From Motilimonas pumila (lineage in GTDB: Bacteria > Pseudomonadota > Gammaproteobacteria > Enterobacterales > CBDFNC01), in the NCBI RefSeq assembly GCF_003596335.1, contig NZ_QZCH01000008.1, positions 62,001-126,000 on the forward strand: DNA of 64,000 bases, given 5' to 3'. The notes under the pieces are model-generated. The model was not told the DNA's origin, made no database searches, and saw nothing but the letters and a program-made list of their open reading frames with translations. Shown in pieces: positions 1-8,853 of the stretch (position 1 is the stretch's first letter; each line of letters opens with the position of its first letter). The position numbers were made by a program, and so were the translations under genes.

Positions 1-948
1 CGCGCCATTAGGCCCAAATTGTTGGATGATTATACCGGTCAAGATCATGTTAAAACGCAAATGAAAATCTTCATCGAAGCGGCCCGAAGACGGGAAGACG
101 CTTTGGATCATTTACTTATCTTTGGCCCTCCGGGTTTAGGTAAAACCACTTTAGCCAATATTGTGGCTAACGAGTTAGACGTAAATATCAAAACCACCTC
201 GGGCCCGGTGCTGGAAAAAGCCGGCGACTTGGCCGCGCTGCTAACCAATTTAGAACCCAATGACGTCTTGTTTATCGATGAAATACATCGATTGAGCCCC
301 GTGGTAGAAGAGATCCTTTACCCTGCGATGGAGGATTACCAACTCGATATCATGATTGGGGAAGGGCCGGCAGCACGTTCAATCAAATTAGATTTACCGC
401 CATTTACCTTAGTTGGCGCGACCACACGCGCGGGCTCTTTAACATCACCATTACGCGACCGCTTCGGTATCGTACAAAGGCTTGAGTTTTATGATGTCGA
501 CTCGTTGACAAAAATTGTTAGCCGCAGCGCCGACTATTTGGCTTTAAATATGGATGAAGCCGCTTGCCATGAAGTTGCGCGGCGCTCACGAGGGACCCCT
601 CGTATTGCTAATCGCTTGTTAAGGCGTGTGCGCGACTTTGCTGAAGTGAAACACGCGGGTGTGATAAATCAAAGTGCGGCCTGCAGCGCCCTAGACATGC
701 TTGAAGTAGACCAACAAGGCTTTGATTATATGGACCGCAAGTTACTTGAAGCCATCATCGATAAGTTTATGGGCGGCCCTGTTGGTTTAGATAACTTAGC
801 GGCTGCCATTGGCGAAGAAAAAGAAACCATTGAAGACGTGCTGGAGCCATTTTTAATTCAACAAGGCTTCTTACAACGCACGCCAAGAGGGCGCATTGCC
901 ACTGACCGAGCTTATTTGCACCTCGATTACCAGCGACCAGAGTCCTAG
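1..948 (+). CDS. ruvB: Holliday junction DNA helicase RuvB, 5'-truncated by the window edge
   Basis: RuvB is the hexameric AAA+ motor that, with RuvA, drives branch migration of Holliday junctions in recombinational repair. The frame is open from base 1 ([11 protein letters not shown]), so the N-terminal ~20 residues lie outside the window; the TTG at 19 is an internal leucine, not a start. Visible motifs are Walker [12 protein letters not shown], Walker [11 protein letters not shown], sensor 1 [11 protein letters not shown], the arginine-finger region SPLRDRFG, and the C-terminal winged helix ending in [16 protein letters not shown]. Nothing is broken. In many gammaproteobacteria ruvB is followed by ybgC-tolQ; here tolQ follows after a 423-bp gap with no ybgC. 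Confidence 0.97.
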   Translation, partial: RAIRPKLLDDYTGQDHVKTQMKIFIEAARRREDALDHLLIFGPPGLGKTTLANIVANELDVNIKTTSGPVLEKAGDLAALLTNLEPNDVLFIDEIHRLSPVVEEILYPAMEDYQLDIMIGEGPAARSIKLDLPPFTLVGATTRAGSLTSPLRDRFGIVQRLEFYDVDSLTKIVSRSADYLALNMDEAACHEVARRSRGTPRIANRLLRRVRDFAEVKHAGVINQSAACSALDMLEVDQQGFDYMDRKLLEAIIDKFMGGPVGLDNLAAAIGEEKETIEDVLEPFLIQQGFLQRTPRGRIATDRAYLHLDYQRPES

Positions 949-975
949 TTTCTCCCTTAATCGTGTCTCTTCTGA

Positions 976-1013
976 AGGCTTAAATACACCTTATTAGGGC
1001 TGTGTTTAAGCCT
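976..1013 (+). terminator. Possible ruvB terminator hairpin without a T-tract
   Basis: The arms AGGCTTAAATACAC and GTGTTTAAGCCT pair with one bulged base around a ~12-nt loop, 28 bp after the ruvB stop. No run of T follows, so it could be a processing or protecting stem rather than an intrinsic terminator. Confidence 0.35.
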
Positions 1014-1029
1014 GGTTCAGCAAGGTTAG

Positions 1030-1043
1030 TTGAACTTGTTCAA
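1030..1043. repeat. Perfect 6-2-6 palindrome upstream of tolQ
   Basis: TTGAAC-TT-GTTCAA is a perfect inverted repeat in the ruvB-tolQ gap. It has the size of a dimeric repressor site, but I cannot assign a factor and a chance occurrence is possible. Confidence 0.3.
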
Positions 1044-1240
1044 GGCTTTACGCATTTTTACTTAATTCCTTTACCACTGCTTGGCCCCATGGGGTATAGT
1101 AAGTTAGCGGATATTGAGTTTTATTTTAGTTGTTTATCAATGAGTCTTATCAGCCACTAGAATGAGATTTGCACAAGTTTTAACCCGATTTAACTAAGAC
1201 CTTGTTACTAAGTTAAATTTGTTTAATTTTGTTGTATTTT

Positions 1241-1269
1241 TTGAACTTAAATCAAACTCAAGTTACATA
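1241..1269 (+). promoter_or_regulatory. Candidate sigma-70 promoter for the tol-pal operon
   Basis: A -35-like TTGAAC (1241-1246) is followed after 17 nt by TACATA (1264-1269), about 100 nt upstream of tolQ. The -35 is good and the -10 weak. It is the best candidate seen in the gap. Confidence 0.3.
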
Positions 1270-1371
1270 TTCTTTGATATTTAACTGACGGCTACGAGCC
1301 GCAGTGATATAACACAGATTACAAAAATTAGTTGCAGTCTAACTTTGGCTGCATGTTAGGAGAGAGAGTTA

Positions 1372-2067
1372 GTGCACGCAGATATGTCGTTTATTGGCCT
1401 GTTTATGCAGGCAAGTTTATTGGTTAAAGCCGTTATGTTATTGCTATTAGCCATGTCGATTGCGTCTTGGACCATGATCTTTCACCGCCATAAAGTCTTA
1501 AAAAAAGCCACCAATAGTGCCGACAGATTCGAAGACAGGTTTTGGTCAGGTATTGACCTGTCTAAGCTTTATCAAGAAAGCACCGCGCGCAAAGAACAGC
1601 TAGAAGGGCCAGAGAAGTTATTTCATCACGGCTTTAAAGAATACATCCGGCTACATAAAACCGCCGGTAAAACTTCTGAGACGGTGATGGAAGGAACGTA
1701 TCGCACCATGCGTGTGACCTTATCTCGTGAAATTGACGAGTTAGAAAAATCCTTGCCTACCTTGGCCACGATAGGCTCAATCAGTCCTTATATCGGATTA
1801 TTTGGAACAGTGTGGGGCATCATGAGTGCTTTTATTGCACTAGGTGAAGTACAACAAGCAACGTTAAGTATGGTTGCTCCAGGTATTGCCGAGGCTCTGA
1901 TCGCGACCGCTATGGGACTATTTGCCGCCATACCTGCGGTAATAGCATATAACCGATTCAGCACTAAAGTCGCACGACTTGAAAATACATATATCAACTT
2001 TATGGAAGAATTTACTTCCATCTTGCAACGTCAAACCATGACAGAACAAGGAACAGCCCAAGCATGA
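1372..2067 (+). CDS. tolQ: Tol-Pal system proton-motive subunit TolQ
   Basis: TolQ is the inner-membrane ExbB/MotA-type subunit that with TolR converts proton flow into movement of TolA, pulling the outer membrane in at the division site. The 231 residues match the usual ~230. A hydrophobic helix lies near residues 9-33 and two more near 135-160 and 170-195, with the family signature [20 protein letters not shown] before helix 2. The start is GTG at 1372, supported by an AGGAGAG Shine-Dalgarno about 8 nt upstream. Its stop overlaps the tolR start (ATGA), so it is first in a translationally coupled operon. No ybgC precedes it. Confidence 0.96.
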   Translation: MHADMSFIGLFMQASLLVKAVMLLLLAMSIASWTMIFHRHKVLKKATNSADRFEDRFWSGIDLSKLYQESTARKEQLEGPEKLFHHGFKEYIRLHKTAGKTSETVMEGTYRTMRVTLSREIDELEKSLPTLATIGSISPYIGLFGTVWGIMSAFIALGEVQQATLSMVAPGIAEALIATAMGLFAAIPAVIAYNRFSTKVARLENTYINFMEEFTSILQRQTMTEQGTAQA

Positions 2068-2498
2068 TGTACGGCGGTTATCAACGCAAACGGCGTCGTC
2101 CGGTCGCTGAAATCAACGTAGTACCATACATTGATGTTATGTTGGTGCTGTTGATTATTTTTATGGCGACAGCCCCTCTGATCACCCAAGGTGTGAAGGT
2201 GGATTTGCCGCAAACGACAGAGGCGGAGTCCTTGCCAGAAGACTCTAAGCCCCCTTTGGTGGCGTCGGTTGACATTGAAGGTAATTACTACCTTGACGTC
2301 GGCGACAGCAGTGAAACCGCATTATCTGACGATGAACTCACCACCTTAGTGGTGGCCCACTTACAATTAGAGCCAGACAGCCCTGTTGTAGTGAAAGGCG
2401 ATGGCGCGGTGGCGTATGAACAGGTCGTGCGCTTGATGGTGTTATTACAGCAAGCGGGAGTACCTTCAGTGGGTTTGATGACTCAGCCTGAAGAGTAA
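2064..2498 (+). CDS. tolR: Tol-Pal system protein TolR
   Basis: TolR is the ExbD-like partner of TolQ, with one transmembrane helix and a periplasmic domain that gates the proton channel. The 144-residue protein has the signature [20 protein letters not shown], in which the membrane-buried Asp is the expected proton-carrying residue. The periplasmic part runs from about residue 40. ATG 2064 overlaps the tolQ stop; ATG 2067 immediately follows and is an equally possible start. tolA follows 14 bp later. Confidence 0.95.
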   Translation: MMYGGYQRKRRRPVAEINVVPYIDVMLVLLIIFMATAPLITQGVKVDLPQTTEAESLPEDSKPPLVASVDIEGNYYLDVGDSSETALSDDELTTLVVAHLQLEPDSPVVVKGDGAVAYEQVVRLMVLLQQAGVPSVGLMTQPEE

Positions 2499-2512
2499 CG
2501 TTAAGGAACGCC

Positions 2513-3565
2513 GTGAAGTCGAGTTATTCATTACCTTTAATCATCGCATGTGCATTGCACCTTATATTGGGTGTGGTGCTTGTTATGAGCGTAGAGTTTA
2601 AATCAGAAAGCAAACCCCAGCCCGTGGGCACTGTCATTGATGCAGTGGTTGTCAATGAAACAGCCGTGCAACAACAAGTCGATAAAATTAAAAAGCAACA
2701 AGCAGACAAGCGCCGTAAAGAAGCTGAACGTTTAGCCAAAGCCAATGAAGAGTTAGAACGGGTCAAAAAACTGGCCGAGCAAGAGCGCCAAAAACAATTA
2801 GCTGAACAGAAAAAAGCAGAACAGCTAGAGCAAGACCGCGCCCAAAAAGAGCAAGAGCGTGTGGCTGCAGAGCTGGCTGCTAAACAAGCCGCTGAAGTGG
2901 CAAAACAACAAGAGATAGAGCGTCAAAATGCGATTGCCGAAGCCAAAAAAGCCGAAGCTATCAAGCAACAGAAATTGGCTGAGCAAAAAGCCGCTGAAGA
3001 TGCTGCGAAAGAAGCGGAGCGCGCGCGGTTAGCGAAAGAAGCTGAGCGTCAAAAGGCAGAGCAAGAAGCGATTGCTGCGAAAGAGCAGCAACGATTAGCC
3101 GAAGAAGCCGCCAAAAAAGCCGAAGCTGAAAAAAAGAAACAAATTGAAGAAGCCGAGAAAGCACGTAAACGAGCTGAAAAAGAAGCTGCAGAGCGCAAAG
3201 AAAGGGAGCTTGAAGCGCAGCGACAAGCTGAACTAGAAGCTTTGATGGCCGCAGAGTTTGCGGCAGAGCAAAGCGCGCAGTTGTCGGCTCAGCAGCTGTC
3301 TGAAAAAGGCAAATATCAAGCCTTAATCAAAAGCAAAGTAGAGCGTAATTGGCGTATAGGCTCAGGTTTCGAAGGAAAACATTGCGTATTAAATATCCGC
3401 CTGGCACAAGACGGTTTAGTACTCAATACTCAAAGCGTCGAAGGGGACCCTGCGGTATGCCGTTCGGCGGTAGCAGCAGTGCGACAAGCAAATACTTTAC
3501 CTGTGCCGTCAGACCCTGCAGTGTTTGCTGAATTTAAAGATTTTAACTTACGATTAGAGCCTTAA
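2513..3565 (+). CDS. tolA: Cell-envelope integrity protein TolA
   Basis: TolA links the TolQR motor to TolB and Pal across the periplasm. The 350-residue chain has one N-terminal signal-anchor helix (about residues 6-28), then a long Ala/Lys/Glu/Gln-rich helical domain II (about 50-255) made of AEQ/KAE-type heptads, and a compact C-terminal domain III (about 260-350). Domain III keeps two cysteines (CVLNIRL and AVCRSAV) expected to form the conserved disulfide. The start is GTG at 2513 behind AAGGAA. The repetitive domain II makes length variation between strains likely. It is third in the tolQRAB-pal-cpoB operon. Confidence 0.93.
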   Translation: MKSSYSLPLIIACALHLILGVVLVMSVEFKSESKPQPVGTVIDAVVVNETAVQQQVDKIKKQQADKRRKEAERLAKANEELERVKKLAEQERQKQLAEQKKAEQLEQDRAQKEQERVAAELAAKQAAEVAKQQEIERQNAIAEAKKAEAIKQQKLAEQKAAEDAAKEAERARLAKEAERQKAEQEAIAAKEQQRLAEEAAKKAEAEKKKQIEEAEKARKRAEKEAAERKERELEAQRQAELEALMAAEFAAEQSAQLSAQQLSEKGKYQALIKSKVERNWRIGSGFEGKHCVLNIRLAQDGLVLNTQSVEGDPAVCRSAVAAVRQANTLPVPSDPAVFAEFKDFNLRLEP

Positions 3566-3578
3566 TAGGGAAAAACAG

Positions 3579-4892
3579 ATGTTGAAAACTAAGTTATTTA
3601 CGCTGTTATCTTTGTGGTTAATGCTGGCGTTTAATGCCCAAGCAAAACTTGAAATAGTCATCACCGAAGGAGTAGACAGTGCCAGGCCGATTGCTGTCTT
3701 ACCTTTTACCTATGTCGGTGAAGGCAAAGCCCCCCAAGATATGGGTAAGATTGTTGCTGCAGACTTAAAACGTACGGGGCAGTTTAAGCCACTGTCCACG
3801 TCTAAATTACCGGCCAAGACATTTGACAGTCAAAACCCGGACTTTACCCCTTGGAATGCACTGGGTGTAGAAGCGATAGTGGTGGGCGAGGTTGACGGCC
3901 CAACAGACGGCAAATATCAGGTGACGTTTGAATTGATTGATGTGTTATCTGAGCAACAAAGCCCGGCTGCGAATCATGTGTTAGATAAGCGTAGAACCAA
4001 AATTAAACCGGTGCAGGTAAGGCAGTTTGCGCACCGTATCAGTGATATTGTATACGAGAAGCTAACCGGTGAGCGCGGCGCCTTTTTAACTCGCTTAGCC
4101 TATGTTGCGGTTGATTTAAATAATCCTCATCCCTATCAACTAAGGGTATCGGATTATGACGGCTATGATGAAAAGCTTGTGGTACGTTCACAAGAGCCGT
4201 TAATGTCGCCTTCTTGGTCTCCTGACGGACGTAAGTTGGCTTACGTGAGTTTTGAAAACAATCGTTCACAAATTTTTATTCAAGACGTGTATACCCAAGA
4301 GCGCATAGAGCTGACTTCTTTCCCGGCTATCAATGGTGCCCCGCGGTGGTCCCCGGACGGTAAAAAAATGGCGATGGTCTTGTCTAAAGACGGCCAGCCC
4401 GAAATTTATGTCATGGATATCGCCACTCGAGACGTAAAACGCATCACCAATAACCGTGCTATTGACACTGAACCTAATTGGTCGCCGGATGGAAAATCGT
4501 TGATATTTTCTTCAGAGCGGGGTGGTAAACCGCAGATATATCAAGTAAATTTAGCTACAGGTGTCACCAAGCGCATGACTTGGGAAGGGGAAATGAATCT
4601 CGGCGGCAGCTTCACCCCTGATGGACAATCTTTAGTAATGGTTAGTCGTAACCAAGGTCAATATCGTATCGCTCGACAAGAGCTCAATTCCGGATACCTC
4701 GACGTACTAACCAAAACCAGTCTTGATGAGTCGCCTAGCGTGGCTCCAAACGGCAGTATGATTATTTACAGTACTGTTTATCAAGGAAAGAAGGGACTGG
4801 CATTAGTCTCGATGGACGGTCGATTTAAGGCTAAATTACCGGCACGTAGTGGCGATGTTCGCTCTCCGGCATGGTCGCCTTATCTAAACTGA
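3579..4892 (+). CDS. tolB: Tol-Pal periplasmic beta-propeller protein TolB
   Basis: TolB is the soluble periplasmic partner of Pal and TolA. A cleavable signal peptide ([17 protein letters not shown], cleavage near residue 22) precedes the N-terminal domain and a six-bladed propeller. Blade repeats are visible as [32 protein letters not shown] and [17 protein letters not shown]. The length of 437 is close to the E. coli protein (430). ATG 3579 lies 13 bp after the tolA stop. Nothing is missing. Confidence 0.96.
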   Translation: MLKTKLFTLLSLWLMLAFNAQAKLEIVITEGVDSARPIAVLPFTYVGEGKAPQDMGKIVAADLKRTGQFKPLSTSKLPAKTFDSQNPDFTPWNALGVEAIVVGEVDGPTDGKYQVTFELIDVLSEQQSPAANHVLDKRRTKIKPVQVRQFAHRISDIVYEKLTGERGAFLTRLAYVAVDLNNPHPYQLRVSDYDGYDEKLVVRSQEPLMSPSWSPDGRKLAYVSFENNRSQIFIQDVYTQERIELTSFPAINGAPRWSPDGKKMAMVLSKDGQPEIYVMDIATRDVKRITNNRAIDTEPNWSPDGKSLIFSSERGGKPQIYQVNLATGVTKRMTWEGEMNLGGSFTPDGQSLVMVSRNQGQYRIARQELNSGYLDVLTKTSLDESPSVAPNGSMIIYSTVYQGKKGLALVSMDGRFKAKLPARSGDVRSPAWSPYLN

Positions 4893-4925
4893 TAATAAAA
4901 GTAAAAAAACAGAGGAAAACAAGGT

Positions 4926-5453
4926 ATGGAACTGAACAAAGTTCTTAAAAGTCTAGCTGTGGCGCTGCCAATGATGACTCTTGCTGCATGTAGTGCAAAC
5001 AATGAAGAAACGTTCGAAAACCAAGATGGCATGAACCCGCAACCAGAATTCCCAGCAGGTGAAACTGGTGCTGTTGAGCCAGTAGATATGACTGAGGAAG
5101 AGCAGCTAGTTGCAAAATACGGTGCTGGCATCCTAGAAACGACGATTAACTTTGCTTACGATCAATCTGACATCGCGCCAGAATTTCGTAAAGTGCTAAA
5201 TGCACACGCACAATACCTTGTTTCATCTCGTAAATTTGTGACCGTTCAAGGCCACACAGATGAGCGCGGCACGCCTGAATACAACATCGCGCTAGGTGAG
5301 CGTCGTGCTAAAGCGGTAGTTCGCTACCTACAAAGCATGGGTGTACCAGCTGACCAACTTAACACTGTAAGCTACGGTGAAGAGAAGCCGCTAACCATGG
5401 AACACTCTGAAGCTGCATACGCTGAAAACCGTCGTGCAGTATTAGTATACTAA
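4926..5453 (+). CDS. pal: Peptidoglycan-associated lipoprotein Pal
   Basis: Pal is an outer-membrane lipoprotein that binds peptidoglycan and is recycled to the septum by Tol. The signal peptide ends in the lipobox LAAC (Cys22), followed by a short acidic linker and an OmpA-like domain (about 65-175) with the diaminopimelate-binding signature GHTDERGTPEYNIALGERRA. Synonymous codon choice is visibly narrower than in tolA or cpoB (many CTA, GTA and GCT codons), as expected for an abundant protein. It lies 33 bp after tolB. Confidence 0.96.
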   Translation: MELNKVLKSLAVALPMMTLAACSANNEETFENQDGMNPQPEFPAGETGAVEPVDMTEEEQLVAKYGAGILETTINFAYDQSDIAPEFRKVLNAHAQYLVSSRKFVTVQGHTDERGTPEYNIALGERRAKAVVRYLQSMGVPADQLNTVSYGEEKPLTMEHSEAAYAENRRAVLVY

Positions 5454-5462
5454 GGTAAGCCT

Positions 5463-6197
5463 TTGCTTATGCACACTATAATTAAAACGGCCATTTCGAT
5501 GGCCGTTCTTAGCTCTAGCTTTTCAAGTTTTGCGGCGGCGCCGGTGTCAGATGCAACGGGGGGCGATTTAGCCACGAGAGTTGCGACTTTAGAGCGCATG
5601 CTTGAGGCCCGCAACCAAGTGCAGTTTGATATTCAGCAACGGCTGGATGAACTGCAGCAAGACGTCAACAGCTTGAACGGCAATATGGAGCGACAAAACC
5701 GCCAGATTGAGCAAATTCAAACGCGCCAGCGTGAGATTTATCAAGAGTTGGATGCAAAAACTAAAGCGGCACCTGTTGCGGTAGCGCCAAAAGCTGATGC
5801 GTCCACACCGGTTGCCCCTGAAGGTGAAAAAGCCGCGTATGAAGCGGCAGTGAAGCTGGTATTGCAAGACAAACAATACTCGCAAGCAATCACTGCATTT
5901 AAGTCCTTTATCGAAACCTACCCAGATTCCAGTTATGCGGCGAATGCGCATTATTGGTTAGGGCAGTTATTGTTTAATGCGGGACAGCGCGAAGAAGCAA
6001 AAAAAGAGTTTGATATAGTGGCGAATGATTACGCTAAATCAAATAAACGCGCCGAAGCCTTGTTAAAATCCGGTATGATCTCTGAGTACTTCGGTAAAAA
6101 TGAAGAAGCGAAACAAAGATATAATGAAGTGATTTCATCATATCCTGGCTCTTCGCCAGCCAAGCTTGCGCAGCCAAGATTGTCTTCTTTACAGTGA
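5463..6197 (+). CDS. cpoB: Cell division coordinator CpoB (YbgF)
   Basis: CpoB is a periplasmic protein that coordinates peptidoglycan synthesis by PBP1B with Tol constriction. A signal peptide (about residues 1-25, ending SSFSSFAAA) is followed by a coiled coil (about 35-95, QFDIQQRLDELQQDVNSLNG) that trimerises in homologues. The C-terminal half carries TPR repeats (KQYSQAITAFKSFIETYPDS, YAANAHYWLGQLLFNAGQRE). The start is uncertain: TTG 5463 sits ~5 nt and ATG 5469 ~11 nt behind AAGGTA. It is the last gene of the tol-pal operon. Confidence 0.92.
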   Translation: MLMHTIIKTAISMAVLSSSFSSFAAAPVSDATGGDLATRVATLERMLEARNQVQFDIQQRLDELQQDVNSLNGNMERQNRQIEQIQTRQREIYQELDAKTKAAPVAVAPKADASTPVAPEGEKAAYEAAVKLVLQDKQYSQAITAFKSFIETYPDSSYAANAHYWLGQLLFNAGQREEAKKEFDIVANDYAKSNKRAEALLKSGMISEYFGKNEEAKQRYNEVISSYPGSSPAKLAQPRLSSLQ

Positions 6198-6273
6198 TTT
6201 GATGGATAAATCGACATATTCTGAATGAATTGACGGTTATCTAAGCAAACGGAAAAAAAAACACATTTTTAAG

Positions 6274-6301
6274 TTGCACTGAATCATTAAATCCGTATTA
6301 T
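6274..6301 (+). promoter_or_regulatory. Promoter of the tRNA-Lys gene
   Basis: TTGCAC (6274-6279) and TATTAT (6296-6301) are separated by 16 nt, followed by a GC-rich stretch AAGCCGCCG. Such a GC-rich discriminator is typical of stringently controlled stable-RNA promoters. The mature tRNA begins about 70 nt downstream, leaving a leader to be trimmed. Confidence 0.65.
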
Positions 6302-6374
6302 AAGCCGCCGTTGCCTAGGTGGCTTTGAGAACTTCTCAGCGGTTAGTACTAGGCGGTTATTTCGGTAACCATGT

Positions 6375-6450
6375 GGGTTGTTAGCTCAGTTGGTAGAGCA
6401 GTTGACTTTTAATCAATTGGTCGAAGGTTCAAATCCTTCACAACCCACCA
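6375..6450 (+). tRNA. tRNA-Lys (anticodon TTT)
   Basis: The 76-nt gene folds as a full cloverleaf. The 7-bp acceptor stem is GGGTTGT/ACAACCC, the D arm carries AGTTGGTA, the anticodon stem GTTGA/TCAAT presents TTT at 6408-6410, the T arm contains GGTTCAAATCC, and CCA is encoded. It closely resembles the E. coli tRNA-Lys(UUU). It is a single gene with its own promoter and terminator. Confidence 0.97.
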
Positions 6451-6457
6451 TCTTAAG

Positions 6458-6482
6458 AACCTCGCAATAGCGAGGTTTTTTC
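6458..6482 (+). terminator. Rho-independent terminator after tRNA-Lys
   Basis: An 8-bp perfect stem AACCTCGC/GCGAGGTT with an AATA loop runs straight into six T. It starts 7 nt after the tRNA CCA end. Confidence 0.9.
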
Positions 6483-6557
6483 GTTTTTAGCGGCATGGAT
6501 TTTAATCACCTCGGGTGTATAATACGCCACAGTTAAGCGGCACCTTCTGGAAGACAC

Positions 6558-7595
6558 ATGAGCCAAATAGAACAAGCAATCATTGAATCGGATTACCCTT
6601 TTCCTCCTAAGCCTACCCCTCTTAATGAGGACGAAAAGGCGCAATATAAAGCGCGAATTAAGCAGCTTTTAATTGAAAAAGATGCAGTGTTGGTGGCTCA
6701 TTATTACACGGACCCTGAGATTCAAGCACTGGCTGAAGAAACAGGCGGTTACGTGGCTGACTCCCTTGAAATGGCCCGTTTTGGTAGAGACCATAGTGCC
6801 AAGACCTTGATCATTGCTGGGGTGAAGTTCATGGGGGAGACAGCTAAAATTTTAACCCCAAATAAAACCGTATTGATGCCTACCTTAGAGGCTACTTGTT
6901 CGTTGGACTTAGGTTGTCCGGTAGAAGAGTTTTCGGCTTTTTGTGACCAACACCCTGACCACACAGTGGTGGTGTATGCCAATACTTCTGCGGCGGTTAA
7001 GGCTCGCGCTGACTGGGTTGTCACCTCTGCTATTGCATTGGATATCGTAGAGCACTTAGACAGTGAAGATAAGCCTATTATTTGGGGACCCGATCGCCAC
7101 TTAGGCTCTTACATTGAAAAGCAAACTGGCGCAGAGATGCTGATGTGGCAAGGCGCTTGTATCGTGCACGATGAGTTTAAAGCCAAAGCGTTAAAAGACA
7201 TGAAAGCGGTTTACCCTGATGCCGCGGTGTTGGTTCACCCTGAATCACCTGCGAACATTGTTGAGCTAGCCGATGCTGTTGGCTCTACCAGCCAGCTGAT
7301 TAAAGCGGCGCAAACCTTACCTAATAAACAGCTTATTGTGGCAACTGATCGCGGTATTTTTTACAAGATGCAGCAAGCTTGTCCAGATAAAGAAATGATT
7401 GAAGCGCCCACCGCAGGCAGCGGCGCAACGTGTAAGTCATGTGCTCACTGTCCTTGGATGGCGATGAATGGCTTACAAGCGATTGAAAGCGCTTTATTAG
7501 ATGCAACGGGTCATGAGGTATTCGTTGACCCTGAACTGGCCAAGCAAGCCATGATCCCGCTGGATCGCATGTTGCAGTTTGCGGCCAATAAATAA
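6558..7595 (+). CDS. nadA: Quinolinate synthase NadA
   Basis: NadA condenses iminoaspartate with dihydroxyacetone phosphate to quinolinate in de novo NAD synthesis, using a [4Fe-4S] cluster. The 345-residue protein is of the E. coli type (347). Cluster and active-site elements are visible in [16 protein letters not shown] and in the C-terminal [15 protein letters not shown]. Substrate-binding elements include [16 protein letters not shown] and [19 protein letters not shown] 6558 is the start. A TATAAT at 6518-6523 may be its -10, though no clear -35 is present. It is monocistronic, with terminators on both sides; nadB is not in the window. Confidence 0.97.
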   Translation: MSQIEQAIIESDYPFPPKPTPLNEDEKAQYKARIKQLLIEKDAVLVAHYYTDPEIQALAEETGGYVADSLEMARFGRDHSAKTLIIAGVKFMGETAKILTPNKTVLMPTLEATCSLDLGCPVEEFSAFCDQHPDHTVVVYANTSAAVKARADWVVTSAIALDIVEHLDSEDKPIIWGPDRHLGSYIEKQTGAEMLMWQGACIVHDEFKAKALKDMKAVYPDAAVLVHPESPANIVELADAVGSTSQLIKAAQTLPNKQLIVATDRGIFYKMQQACPDKEMIEAPTAGSGATCKSCAHCPWMAMNGLQAIESALLDATGHEVFVDPELAKQAMIPLDRMLQFAANK

Positions 7596-7620
7596 CCGCG
7601 TGCAATCACTGCTCCAGAAC

Positions 7621-7649
7621 AAAAAAAGAGGCTTTCGCCTCTTTTTTTT
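7621..7649. terminator. Bidirectional terminator between nadA and the mutarotase gene
   Basis: The stem AGAGGC/GCCTCT with a TTTC-type loop is flanked by seven A on the left and eight T on the right, so it can stop nadA from the left and the convergent minus-strand gene from the right. Confidence 0.9.
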
Positions 7650-7670
7650 ATCGCTAATTTACATTAGTTA

Positions 7671-8561
7671 CTAACCAATTCGGGTACTCAAGGTGTGGCT
7701 TTCGCCGGGGGCGATGATCACCGCTTGCTGAGTGATTGCTGACTCCACGCATAACATGGTTTGGTAACCATCATCAGGCATGTCTGCCATTGCTGCTGCG
7801 CCTTCAATCCATGGCGTCCATACCACAACTGTGTCGTTACCCTCGTTGTGAATGGCAACCTCTCGCTGCAAGCCTTGATCGCTAAGCGTTAAACTTGGCT
7901 CCGCTTGTGTGTAGAGTGAGTCAATGGCGCCATCGATGCTCAAGGTGCCAGTAGAAGCTTTTTGCTGTTTACCTGCTAAGCTGTCGAGGTATTGCGAGCC
8001 CAGACCTGTCACTTTAGCGTGTTCTGGCGCAGAAATATTTAGGTAAGTATGCAAAGCTGCGAGATAAGGGGCCGGCTTTTCGCTCTGGTTATGAGTAATC
8101 AAACGCAGGTCTATTGCTTCGCCTACGGTTGCCACAAGCGTGAGTTCAAATTGATGAGGCCAAAGTTCCAAGCTTGCTTTTGTATCGGTTAATTTAAAGC
8201 TGATTTGCGTGGCACCATCCACTTCTTTAGTTTCCGCCAACTGCCAAAGGCTGTTCCGGGCAAAACCGTGCGACGGTAAGTTGGCTCCAAAGCTCGCGGG
8301 TGCCGCGCCAAACCAAGGCCAGCAAATTGGTACACCGCCACGGATCGCTTTTTTATTATCAAATATGGCAGTTTTACTTAGCCAAATTAGCGGCGCTTTA
8401 GCTGCTTGTTGAAAATGGATAAGGTGCGCGCCGTGCAGCGTAAAACAAGCTTGGCTAAATGCGTTTTCAACCAAAACAAATTCAACGCCTTGATCGTCTA
8501 CCATAATTTTAGTGGTGTCAGAAACGCGAGTGTGCTCGGTCAAACCTAAATGCTCAATCAT
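7671..8561 (-). CDS. yeaD: D-hexose-6-phosphate mutarotase (YeaD family)
   Basis: This aldose-epimerase-fold enzyme interconverts the alpha and beta anomers of glucose 6-phosphate and related hexose phosphates. The 296 residues match YeaD. Signatures seen are KKAIRGGVPICWPWFG, SHGFARNSLW (first active-site His), LAALHTYLNIS (second His) and the C-terminal LCVESA region with the expected catalytic Glu. It is divergent from malQ and convergent with nadA. In E. coli yeaD lies next to gapA; here gapA is ~8 kb away, with the glycogen genes between, which fits a role in glucose-phosphate supply. Confidence 0.9.
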   Translation of the reverse strand: MIEHLGLTEHTRVSDTTKIMVDDQGVEFVLVENAFSQACFTLHGAHLIHFQQAAKAPLIWLSKTAIFDNKKAIRGGVPICWPWFGAAPASFGANLPSHGFARNSLWQLAETKEVDGATQISFKLTDTKASLELWPHQFELTLVATVGEAIDLRLITHNQSEKPAPYLAALHTYLNISAPEHAKVTGLGSQYLDSLAGKQQKASTGTLSIDGAIDSLYTQAEPSLTLSDQGLQREVAIHNEGNDTVVVWTPWIEGAAAMADMPDDGYQTMLCVESAITQQAVIIAPGESHTLSTRIG

Positions 8562-8700
8562 AATGCCTCTATTAATAAAGTTAATTATTATCGGATCTTG
8601 TCTGCTGAGCAGTTTAAACTATTATGGATATGAATAGTAAAAACAGGTTTCTTCACGACAGTTTTAAGCACTAAAAATTGCTCAGTATCAATTTATCATG

Positions 8701-8729
8701 CTGATAGTGTTTTTTTTGATAACTATCAG
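8701..8729. repeat. 8-bp inverted repeat upstream of malQ
   Basis: CTGATAGT (8701-8708) and ACTATCAG (8722-8729) form a perfect inverted repeat with a 13-nt T-rich spacer, between the divergent mutarotase and malQ genes. It lies about 100 nt upstream of the proposed malQ transcription start and could be an operator or a small cruciform; no regulator can be named. Confidence 0.4.
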
Positions 8730-8777
8730 TAGTTTTTAAGGTAAAAAGCTGATGCGATAGCACAGAATGTTTTATGC

Positions 8778-8806
8778 TTGACCGTAATAATAGATAAATC
8801 TATTAC
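8778..8806 (+). promoter_or_regulatory. malQ promoter with an embedded palindromic operator
   Basis: TTGACC (8778-8783) is followed after exactly 17 nt by TATTAC (8801-8806), giving a start ~40 nt before malQ. The spacer and -10 are covered by a perfect 8-2-8 palindrome, TAATAGAT-AA-ATCTATTA (8788-8805), placed where a bound repressor would block RNA polymerase. The pairing is seen directly; repression is inference. Confidence 0.5.
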
Positions 8807-8853
8807 GACTATAACTGTGGTCGTCTTAACATCTTATAACTAATAGGATCATC

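Larger units (their letters stand above)
949..1371. other. AT-rich intergenic region between ruvB and tolQ, no gene
   Basis: This 423-bp gap holds no plausible reading frame. It contains an imperfect hairpin just after ruvB (976-1013), a perfect small palindrome (1030-1043) and a candidate tolQ promoter (1241-1269). No remnant of ybgC, which often sits here in relatives, was recognised in translation. Confidence 0.6.

Noticed and set aside
2660-3300. Imperfect repeats of AAG/GCN/GAA-type codons that might look like a tandem DNA repeat
   Set aside because: They are explained by the Ala/Lys/Glu-rich helical domain of TolA and are not exact repeats.
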